In this document: in pieces, positions 55,569-64,000 of the stretch
Position numbering within the stretch: the first letter of the stretch is position 1
Layout of the letters: every line of letters begins with the position of its first letter
Source of the DNA: Gammaproteobacteria bacterium LSUCC0057
GTDB taxonomy: Bacteria > Pseudomonadota > Gammaproteobacteria > Pseudomonadales > Porticoccaceae
Length of the DNA stretch: 64,000 nt
Reading direction: 5' to 3'
NCBI GenBank assembly: GCA_004535795.1
Contig: SPIA01000002.1
Location: 428,250-492,249 of the forward strand
The notes under the pieces: generated by a model
The model's database searches: none
What the model saw: the letters and a program-made list of their open reading frames with translations, nothing else
What the model was told of the DNA's origin: nothing
Translations under genes and position numbers: made by a program

Positions 55569-56888
55569 GTGTTAACCCAGAGAGAGTACGCCGCCCGCCG
55601 CCGCGATCTGATGGCGCAAATGGTGCCCAACAGTATCGCCATTATTGCCGCCGCCGCTGAAGCGGTGCGCTCGCGCGATACCCACTACCGCTACAAGCAG
55701 GCCACCAATTTGGCCTATCTGTGTGGCTTTCCCGAGCCAGAGGCGGTATTGGTGCTGATGCCCGGTCGCGAGCAGGGCGAAGCGGTGCTGTTTTGCCGCG
55801 ACAAAGACCCACTGCGCGAGACTTGGGACGGCTTTCGCTACGGGCCGAGCGGTGCGGTGCAGCAGTTTGGCATGGACGACGCCTTCCCGATTGCCGACCT
55901 CGATGAGATCTTGCCGGCGATGTTGGAGGGCAAGTCGCGCGTCTACTACGCGATTGGTAAGCAGCCCGAGTTTGACCGCCAGTTGCTGGGCTATGTCCAG
56001 CAGCTCGGTGACCGCCAGGGGCGCGGCGCGCTGCCGCCGGGTGAGTTTGTCGATCTCGACCACACCCTACACGAGATGCGACTGATTAAAACCGCTGCCG
56101 AGCTGCGCATCATGCGCAAAGCGGCGACCATCTCCGCCGAGGCGCACTGCCAAGCCATGCTGCGCTGTCGTCCCGGCCTCTATGAGTACCAACTGCAGGC
56201 CACCATCGAGCACCACTTTGCCGATTGCGGCGCCGCGGCGCCGGCCTACACCACCATTGTCGGCGGGGGTAACAACGGCTGCACACTGCACTATATCGAC
56301 AACCGCGCGCGGCTCAACGATGGCGATTTGGTTTTGATCGATGCCGGCTGCGAATACGCCGACTACGCGGCCGATATCACCCGAACATTCCCAGTTAATG
56401 GCCGCTTTAGTCGCGAACAAGCAGCCATCTATGATCTGGTCTTGGCCGCCAACAATGCCGCCATTAAAGCGGTGCGGGTGGGCCAGCCGTTCAATGTCGC
56501 CAACGATACCACGGTCGCGGTAATCACCGCCGGCCTAGTCGATTTGGGCATACTCGACGGCGAGGTCAACGAGTTGATTGAGCGCGGTGCCCATCGCCCG
56601 TTCTATATGCACAGCGCCGGCCACTGGTTGGGCATGGATGTGCACGATGTCGGCGACTATAAAATTCAGGGAGAGTGGCGAGAGTTTGAAGCCGGCATGG
56701 TGCTGACCATTGAGCCCGGCATTTATATCGCGCAATCCGACACGTCGGTAGCGGCCAAGTGGCGCGGAATAGCGGTGCGTATTGAAGACAACATCATTGT
56801 CAAAAAGCGCGGTGTCGAGACCATCACTCGCGCGGTGCCGGTTGAGCGCCGCGAGATCGAAAAACTGATGCGGACGGCGCAGCGATGA
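55569..56888 (+). CDS. pepP: Xaa-Pro aminopeptidase P
   Basis: Mn-dependent M24B peptidase of 439 residues removing N-terminal residues before proline. N-terminal creatinase-like domain and C-terminal pita-bread domain with the metal ligands: VLIDAGCEYADYAADITRTF (two Asp), HSAGHWLGMDVHDVG (His), LTIEPGIYI (Glu) and a final RIEDNIIV (Glu). Starts GTG (VLTQREYAARRRD), 12 bp after ygfB, and overlaps ubiH by 4 bp. Confidence 0.96.
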   Translation: MLTQREYAARRRDLMAQMVPNSIAIIAAAAEAVRSRDTHYRYKQATNLAYLCGFPEPEAVLVLMPGREQGEAVLFCRDKDPLRETWDGFRYGPSGAVQQFGMDDAFPIADLDEILPAMLEGKSRVYYAIGKQPEFDRQLLGYVQQLGDRQGRGALPPGEFVDLDHTLHEMRLIKTAAELRIMRKAATISAEAHCQAMLRCRPGLYEYQLQATIEHHFADCGAAAPAYTTIVGGGNNGCTLHYIDNRARLNDGDLVLIDAGCEYADYAADITRTFPVNGRFSREQAAIYDLVLAANNAAIKAVRVGQPFNVANDTTVAVITAGLVDLGILDGEVNELIERGAHRPFYMHSAGHWLGMDVHDVGDYKIQGEWREFEAGMVLTIEPGIYIAQSDTSVAAKWRGIAVRIEDNIIVKKRGVETITRAVPVERREIEKLMRTAQR

Positions 56889-58126
56889 CTGCAGTGTCAG
56901 AGCCGTGCGATATCGCCATTGTCGGCGGCGGCTTAGTGGGCTCTCTGCTGGCGCTGGCGCTCGCCGAACAGCACCAGACGCTGCTCGAGGGCGGCTGCCC
57001 GCCGTGGCGGATCACACTGTTAGAGCGCCATGCGATGGCGGCGCAACCGCTGCCAGGCGACTCAGTACTGGCTGGGCGCTCCACGGCGCTGAGCGAATCA
57101 ACTCGCCAACTGCTGCTCAAGCTGGGGCTGTGGTCGCACATTGAGCCGCACTGCGCGCCGATCTCGACCATACATGTCAGCGAGCGCGGTTCCTGGGGGG
57201 TGACCCGCCTAGAGGCCAGCGAGAGCGGCCTGGCGGCGCTCGGCTACGTGGTCGAAAACCAACCGCTGCTAGCCGAGCTGCACCGGGCGCTGGCGTCGAC
57301 AGCGGTGACAGTGCGGGCGCCGGTTGCCGTGGTTGGGCTCAGCGCCGGTCGCCAGCAGCAGCTGCAATTGAGCGACGGAGCGTTGACGTCAGCATTAGTG
57401 GTCAGCGCCGAGGGCAGCGATAGCCAGCTACTGGCGGCGCAAGGCATTCACTGGCAGCGCAGCGACTACCAGCAGCAGGCGATCATCGCCAATCTGTCAT
57501 TGGCGCAGCCGCACCAAGGCGTCGCCTACGAACGGTTTGCAGAGGGCGGTCCGGTGGCGCTGCTGCCGCTGCCGGACAGCGCCGGATTGCACCGCATGGC
57601 GCTGGTCTGGACACACCCCGAGGGGCAGCAGCAGTATTGGCTGGACGCCAGTGACAGCGAATTTTGCCAGCGGCTGGAGCAGCTATTTGGCGAGCGTATC
57701 GGCGCGGTGACCGCCGTTGGTGAGCGGCGTGCCTTTGCCCTGGGGCTGCAGCGCAGCAGCGAGCAGGTGCGCCGCGGCTTGGTTGTGCTGGGCAACGCTG
57801 CGCACACCTTGCACCCGGTCGCTGGGCAGGGCTTTAACTTGTCGGTGCGCGATGTCGCCGCACTCGCCGATGAGCTGCTCGCCGCCCGCCTCGACGGCGC
57901 GGAGGCGGGCGATCTCGCGGCACTAGAGCGCTACCGCCAGCGCCAGCAGTGCGATCAGCAGCAGACTATCGCATTCAGCCACTGGCTGCCGAAATTGTTT
58001 GCCAGCCGCTGGCCCGGCGCGGCGCTGTTGCGGCGCAGTGGCTTGGCGGCCATGGAGGGGCTGACGCCGCTGCGGCAGCGGTTTGCCGCGTTTGGTATGG
58101 GCAGCGATCGCGGAGTGCTGCGGTGA
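56885..58126 (+). CDS. ubiH: 2-octaprenyl-6-methoxyphenol hydroxylase
   Basis: FAD monooxygenase of ubiquinone biosynthesis, 413 residues. FAD site CDIAIVGGGLVGSLLALALA, the middle ARG-type segment DSVLAGRSTALSESTRQLL and the ribityl-binding GNAAHTLHPVAGQGFNLSVR identify the family. Its ATG overlaps pepP and its stop overlaps ubiI (GTGA). UbiH acts at C1 of the ring. Confidence 0.94.
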   Translation: MTAVSEPCDIAIVGGGLVGSLLALALAEQHQTLLEGGCPPWRITLLERHAMAAQPLPGDSVLAGRSTALSESTRQLLLKLGLWSHIEPHCAPISTIHVSERGSWGVTRLEASESGLAALGYVVENQPLLAELHRALASTAVTVRAPVAVVGLSAGRQQQLQLSDGALTSALVVSAEGSDSQLLAAQGIHWQRSDYQQQAIIANLSLAQPHQGVAYERFAEGGPVALLPLPDSAGLHRMALVWTHPEGQQQYWLDASDSEFCQRLEQLFGERIGAVTAVGERRAFALGLQRSSEQVRRGLVVLGNAAHTLHPVAGQGFNLSVRDVAALADELLAARLDGAEAGDLAALERYRQRQQCDQQQTIAFSHWLPKLFASRWPGAALLRRSGLAAMEGLTPLRQRFAAFGMGSDRGVLR

Positions 58127-59346
58127 GCAGCCGGGCAGCGGCTGGGGAGTCGTTCGATATTGCCGTGGTTGGTGCCGGGGTGGTGGGTAGCTGTGCGGCG
58201 CTGGCGCTCTCTGAACTGCCGTTGCGGGTGGTGTTAATTGAAGCGCGCGCGGCGGCGGCCCCGATCGCGGCCAGTGGTTTTGATCCGCGGGTGATGGCGC
58301 TCAACGCTCACGCTCAGTCACTGTTGCAGCGACTGGGGGTCTGGGCGTCGGTCTCCAGCGCACGGCGCACCAGCTACCACAGCATGCGCGTCTGGGACGG
58401 CGACGGCAGCGGCGCGGTTGCCTTCAGTGCCGCGGCGGCGAGGTGTGCTGAGCTCGGCGCTATTGTCGAGCAGCATGCGCTGTTAGAGGCGCTGCAGCAG
58501 CGCCTGCAGCAGCGCGGGGTCACTCAGCTGCAGCCGGCGACGGTGGTACAGGAGCGCCGCTGCGCCGGGTCGATGGTGCTGCAGTTGGACGACGGCAGCC
58601 AGCTGTCGGCGACGTTAGTGATAGCCGCTGATGGCGCGCAGTCGCCGCTGCGCCAGCGGCTCGGCTTTGCCACCCGCAGCTGGAGTTACGGCCAAGATGC
58701 CATTATTACAACGCTGCGTACCAGCCTCCGGCATGGCGCCACTGCCTATCAGCGCTTTACCGAGCATGGGCCACTGGCGCTGCTGCCGCTGGGCGGCGCC
58801 GACGGCGACGGCCAACACTGCTCGTTGGTGTGGTCGCAGAGCAGTGTCGAGGCGGCGCGCTTGATGGCGCTCGATGACGGCGACTTTTGCCGCCAGTTGA
58901 CGCTCGCTAGCGAGTCGGTGCTGGGGAGTATTGAAGGGTGCGATCAACGCTATTGCGTGCCGTTGGCACAGCGCCACGCTGTCGACTATGTGCAGGACAA
59001 CGTCGCGCTGATTGGCGATGCCGCCCACGCCATTCATCCGCTGGCCGGCCAAGGGGTCAACCTCGGGTTAAAGGATGTCGCCGCACTGACGGCGGTAGTA
59101 GCCGCCGCGCTGGAGGTGGAGGGCGGTGCCGCTCTGCTCGGCGAAAGTGCACTGCTGCGCCGCTACCAGCGCCGTCGCCAGCCCGACAACTTGGCTACCA
59201 TGGCGGCGATGGAGGGGCTCAAGCGACTGTTCGGCAGCCGCTCGCCGCTGTTGCGGGTGCTGCGCAACAGCGGACTTAACCTGTTTGATAATCAAGCCCA
59301 GCTCAAGCGCTGGGTGGTGGCAGCCGCTAACGGCGGCGTTGCATAA
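58123..59346 (+). CDS. ubiI: UbiI/VisC-type ubiquinone biosynthesis monooxygenase
   Basis: Paralogue of the preceding gene, 407 residues from GTG 58123; the start overlaps the ubiH stop, and CGGAG lies 8 nt upstream. FAD sites are FDIAVVGAGVVGSCAALALS and GDAAHAIHPLAGQGVNLGLK. UbiI hydroxylates C5 of the quinone ring in E. coli; with Coq7 in the window for C6, the set is complete. Other regioselectivity is possible in this lineage. Overlaps the convergent rsmC by 20 bp. Confidence 0.88.
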   Translation: MSSRAAAGESFDIAVVGAGVVGSCAALALSELPLRVVLIEARAAAAPIAASGFDPRVMALNAHAQSLLQRLGVWASVSSARRTSYHSMRVWDGDGSGAVAFSAAAARCAELGAIVEQHALLEALQQRLQQRGVTQLQPATVVQERRCAGSMVLQLDDGSQLSATLVIAADGAQSPLRQRLGFATRSWSYGQDAIITTLRTSLRHGATAYQRFTEHGPLALLPLGGADGDGQHCSLVWSQSSVEAARLMALDDGDFCRQLTLASESVLGSIEGCDQRYCVPLAQRHAVDYVQDNVALIGDAAHAIHPLAGQGVNLGLKDVAALTAVVAAALEVEGGAALLGESALLRRYQRRRQPDNLATMAAMEGLKRLFGSRSPLLRVLRNSGLNLFDNQAQLKRWVVAAANGGVA

Positions 59347-60396
59347 GCACCACTTTAAAGCCGTCGCGGCGCACCACTTCGGTAAAGTGCAGCGGCACGG
59401 CGGCGTTGTCTAGAGCAATAAATTCGTTGACGACAAACAGCGCTGCGCCGCCGGGTTGTAGCAGCTGCTCGGTGGCAGTGAGAAATTTAGTGGTCAAGCT
59501 GGCCTCGACGCTGAAGCCTTGGTGGAACGGCGGATTGCACAAAATTAACTCGAACTGACCGGCGATGCCGGCGCCGGCGTCAGCGGCGACCACCGCACTG
59601 CTGGCGGCGGTAGCCAACTGCTGGAGGTTGGCGCTACAGGCCAGCAGCGCGCTGGCGTTGTTGTCGGTCAGTACTAGCTCAAACGGCTGCCGCTGCCCGG
59701 CAAGCCACTGCGCGGCGCTGATGCCTAGATAGCCGTAGCCGCAGCCCAAATCGAGTAGCCGCCTCGGCGCTGTTAACTCGCTCTGGTTAACTAACTGCTG
59801 CCAGCTGTGTAGCAGCAGTTCACTGCCGCGATCAATTTTTTGCCAGCCAAAAATGCCCGGCTTACTCTGCCACTGAGGTGCTGCCGGCAGCGGTCGCAGT
59901 TCCGGGTAGCGTTGGCTGTCGAGCGGTGGTGTGGCAGTTGCCCCCTTAGCTACCGCGCCGAGGTAGAGCGTGCCGTGTTTGCGCAGTTTGCTCGCCACCG
60001 CCGCAGCGCCGCCAAAGCGCTCGCTGGCGCGCGCAAAGCCGGTTTTGATGCCGTCGTTTTTAGCGCCGCACAGCCACAGTAGGGCGCCCGGCTTGAGGGA
60101 GGCGTAGAGCTGGTTGATGAGATGGTGGCAGAGCGGTCGCTCTTTTGGCAGTCGCAGCAGTGCGCTGTCAAACTGTTGGCCTTGCAGCGCGGCAAAATCA
60201 AAGTCGTTGAAATAGCTCTGCAGACCAGCTGCGGCGGCGGCAGCGGCAATTTCGCAGCGGTTGCTGATCACGGTGGCCGCGCCGCTTGGCCACACCGCAT
60301 CGGCCCAATGTTCGTCGGCGGCAATTAACGTTGCGGCGCCGCACTGCGGCAGCAACAGTGCGACTGCAGGGTCGCCGGTGCGCGCTGCAGTGGCCA

Positions 60397-60397
<1 letters not shown>
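59327..60397 (-). CDS. rsmC: 16S rRNA guanine-N2 methyltransferase (RsmC type)
   Basis: 356 residues with two tandem methyltransferase-like halves; the N-terminal half has lost the SAM motif while the C-terminal half has LLDLGCGYGYLGISAAQWL and catalytic ILCNPPFHQGF. E. coli RsmC methylates G1207; RlmG is a similar protein acting on 23S rRNA. Its ATG overlaps the rsuA stop as TGATG. The 20-bp tail overlap with ubiI means neither gene's last codons can change freely. Confidence 0.85.
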
Positions 60398-62134
<1,737 letters not shown>

Positions 62135-62139
62135 TCAGG

Positions 62140-63441
62140 CTAGAGGGTGGCGAATACCTGTTCGGCGGCGTCGAGGGTGTTGTCGATATCCTCATCGCTG
62201 TGTGCCGCCGACATAAAGCCAGCCTCGTAGGAGGCCGGTGCCAAGTAAATACCCCGCGCCAACATGCCGTGGAAAAAGCGCCCAAAGCGCTCGGTGTCAC
62301 AAGCCATCACCTGAGTGTAATTAACCACCTGTGGCTCTTCGGTAAAGAAGAACCCCCACATGGTGCCGGCGTGATTGGTGGTGAAGGGGATACCCGCCGC
62401 CGCGGCGCGCTGGGCCAGCCCTTCGACTAAGCGGGTAGTCTGTGCCGCCACCGGTGGCAAAAACTGGTTGTTGTCGAGCAGTGTCAGCGTCGCCAAGCCG
62501 GCCGCCATCGCCACCGGGTTGCCGGAGAGTGTGCCAGCCTGATAGACCGGACCGAGCGGGGCGATCTGCTGCATAATGTCGCGGCGGCCGCCAAACGCGC
62601 CAACCGGCATGCCGCCGCCGATCACTTTGCCAAGCGTGATCAGATCCGGCACCACCCCGTAATAGTCGCAGGCGGTGGTCGGGCCGATGCGAAATCCGGT
62701 CATCACCTCGTCGGAGATCATGACCGCACCGCTCTGGTCACAGCAGTCGCGAATGGTCTGCAAAAAGCCCGGCACCGGCGGCACGCAGTTCATGTTGCCG
62801 ACCACCGGCTCAAAGATGATACAGGCGATCTGCTCACCCAACTCGGCCATCAGCTTTTGCAATCCTTCACTGTCGTTGTAGCTGAGGGTGATGGTGTGGT
62901 CGGCCAGACAGGCGGGAACGCCCGGCGAGCTCGGCACCCCGAGGGTCAGCGCCCCTGAGCCGGCCTTGATTAGCAGTGAGTCCGAGTGGCCGTGATAGCA
63001 GCCTTCAAATTTGACGATTTTGTCGCGCCCGGTAAACGCCCGCGCCAGACGGATCGCACTCATGGTGGCCTCGGTGCCAGAGTTGACCATGCGCACCATA
63101 TCCATGCCCGGCACCATCTGGCAGACCTTATCAGCGAGGTGAATCTCGCCGGCGGTCGGGGTACCAAAGCTGAGCGCTTTATCGATCTGTGCGCGGATTG
63201 CATCGAGCACCGCGGGGTGGCGGTGGCCGAGAATCATCGGCCCCCACGACAGTACATAGTCGATGTAGCGGTTGCCGTCGGCATCGAACATGTAGGCGCC
63301 TTGAGCGCTGTCAAAAAACACCGGCGTGCCGCCGACTGATCGGAATGCGCGCACCGGCGAGTTGACGCCGCCGGGTATATGCACTTGCGCGTCGCTAAAC
63401 AGTTGTTGTGAGCGGGTGGTGGTATAGGCTGGACGGTTCAT
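62140..63441 (-). CDS. hemL: glutamate-1-semialdehyde 2,1-aminomutase
   Basis: PLP enzyme making 5-aminolevulinate by the C5 pathway; 433 residues from ATG 63441, with GGAG 5 nt upstream. [43 protein letters not shown] and the PLP Lys in [20 protein letters not shown] are intact. Presence with HemB and HemJ in one strand run shows a heme-synthesis cluster. Confidence 0.97.
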   Translation of the reverse strand: MNRPAYTTTRSQQLFSDAQVHIPGGVNSPVRAFRSVGGTPVFFDSAQGAYMFDADGNRYIDYVLSWGPMILGHRHPAVLDAIRAQIDKALSFGTPTAGEIHLADKVCQMVPGMDMVRMVNSGTEATMSAIRLARAFTGRDKIVKFEGCYHGHSDSLLIKAGSGALTLGVPSSPGVPACLADHTITLSYNDSEGLQKLMAELGEQIACIIFEPVVGNMNCVPPVPGFLQTIRDCCDQSGAVMISDEVMTGFRIGPTTACDYYGVVPDLITLGKVIGGGMPVGAFGGRRDIMQQIAPLGPVYQAGTLSGNPVAMAAGLATLTLLDNNQFLPPVAAQTTRLVEGLAQRAAAAGIPFTTNHAGTMWGFFFTEEPQVVNYTQVMACDTERFGRFFHGMLARGIYLAPASYEAGFMSAAHSDEDIDNTLDAAEQVFATL

Positions 63442-63467
63442 GCGCACTCCGTGAAAAAGGGGAAGAT

Positions 63468-63899
63468 TTAGCCGCTAAAGGGTTTAACAATGACCAAGAT
63501 CACCACGGCAATTAAGGCCAATACCGGCGCCTCATTAAACCAGCGGAAATAAACATGCGACTTGTCACTGCGTTCGTCGCGCAATGCCAGCATGTGCTGG
63601 CGGCAGACTAAGTGGTAGCCGATAAGCAGCGCAACAATTACCGCTTTGATTTGGAACCAGCGCTGGCTGAGATAGTAGTCGGGGTTGAGGGCAACTAACC
63701 AGCCGCCCAGCACCACGGTGGCGATCATGGCGGGAGTGCCGATGCCGCGGTAGAGTTTGCGCTCCATGACGACAAAGCGATCGCGACTAATCTGGTCGTC
63801 GCTCATGGCGTGGTAGACAAACAGCCGCGGCAGATAAAACAGCGCGGCAAACCAGCAGACCACCGCGATCAGATGCCAAGCGAGAACCCAAGCGTACAT
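63468..63899 (-). CDS. hemJ: protoporphyrinogen IX oxidase HemJ
   Basis: 143-residue integral membrane protein with four helices ([20 protein letters not shown], then a segment near [25 protein letters not shown], and a C-terminal helix). HemJ binds heme b through conserved His residues; HLIAV His10 and the LFVYHAM and GYHLVC histidines are candidates. It oxidises protoporphyrinogen in bacteria lacking HemG/HemY. 26 bp upstream of hemL. Confidence 0.9.
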   Translation of the reverse strand: MYAWVLAWHLIAVVCWFAALFYLPRLFVYHAMSDDQISRDRFVVMERKLYRGIGTPAMIATVVLGGWLVALNPDYYLSQRWFQIKAVIVALLIGYHLVCRQHMLALRDERSDKSHVYFRWFNEAPVLALIAVVILVIVKPFSG

Positions 63900-63926
63900 G
63901 ACGGCTCCTCAATATAAACGTGGTAT

Positions 63927-64000
63927 TTAGTAACTTTGCGCAATCATGGCGCGACTCAACACGCCGATGGCGGTGCGGCGATTTTGACCCGGCGCTGATT
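63927..64000 (-). CDS. possible 3' end of a minus-strand gene at the window edge
   Basis: A minus-strand frame enters from beyond 64000 and ends at TAA 63929-63927, with last residues SAPGQNRRTAIGVLSRAMI and AQSY. 24 open codons of plausible composition before a stop 27 bp upstream of hemJ suggest the end of a real gene. I do not recognise it, and the fragment is too short to be sure. Confidence 0.35.
   Translation of the reverse strand, partial: SAPGQNRRTAIGVLSRAMIAQSY

Overview
The window is 64 kb of GC-rich chromosomal core genome from a gammaproteobacterium. Gene content and order (trxA-rho-ubiD, yggS-proC-yggT-metX-metW-rdgB-hemW, gshB-pilG, trpGDC, aroQ-accB-accC-prmA, dusB-fis-purH-purD, ygfA-6S RNA-zapA-ygfB-pepP-ubiH-ubiI, hemL-hemJ) follow the Pseudomonas/Cellvibrionales pattern as I recall it. 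I place it there without naming a genus. I see no phage, insertion sequence, CRISPR array or tRNA gene. Genes are tightly packed, with many start/stop overlaps and several convergent pairs whose 3' ends overlap. No gap exceeds 300 bp.

Layout: 1-5.2 kb, an RND efflux permease cut by the window edge, its adaptor, and a cation:dicarboxylate/amino-acid symporter. 5.3-10.3 kb, folE, ubiD, rho, trxA and a metal-efflux CDF transporter. 10.3-16.5 kb, a minus-strand run yggS-proC-yggT-metX-metW-DUF4426-rdgB-hemW. 16.6-19.7 kb, the pilus retraction ATPase pilT facing ruvX-yqgE-gshB. 19.8-25.7 kb, a reduced Pil-Chp chemosensory cluster: one PilG-like receiver, a CheW, a PilJ-like receptor, an unrecognised 443-residue protein and a short CheA-like kinase. 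25.8-31.7 kb, rpe, a c-heme protein, trpE with a possible leader, trpGDC and an OsmC-family gene. 31.7-33.2 kb, a 46-codon minus-strand gene with its own terminator, divergent from a LysR regulator, flanked by AATGCATT palindromes.

33.2-45.1 kb, coq7, a metallo-beta-lactamase-fold hydrolase, purD-purH-fis-dusB, a VOC-family gene, prmA-accC-accB-aroQ and dsbD; the aroQ-dsbD gap carries a TTAGCCGA repeat cluster. 45.3-53.5 kb, a PCuAC copper chaperone, adenosine-type kinase, PBP1b, a lipoprotein, rpiA, ilvA and pyk. 53.5-59.3 kb, ygfA, 6S RNA, zapA and a coiled-coil partner, then ygfB-pepP-ubiH-ubiI. 59.3-64 kb, rsmC, rsuA, hemB, hemL, hemJ and a short open 3' end at the edge.

The genes describe an aerobic, ubiquinone-respiring cell (UbiD, Coq7, UbiH, UbiI) that makes heme by the C5 route (HemL, HemB, HemJ), makes tryptophan, isoleucine, methionine, proline and purines, and retracts type IV pili under chemosensory control. 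The least explained parts are the small-ORF/LysR locus, the reduced Chp array with its 443-residue protein, the TTAGCCGA cluster and the possible trpE attenuator.
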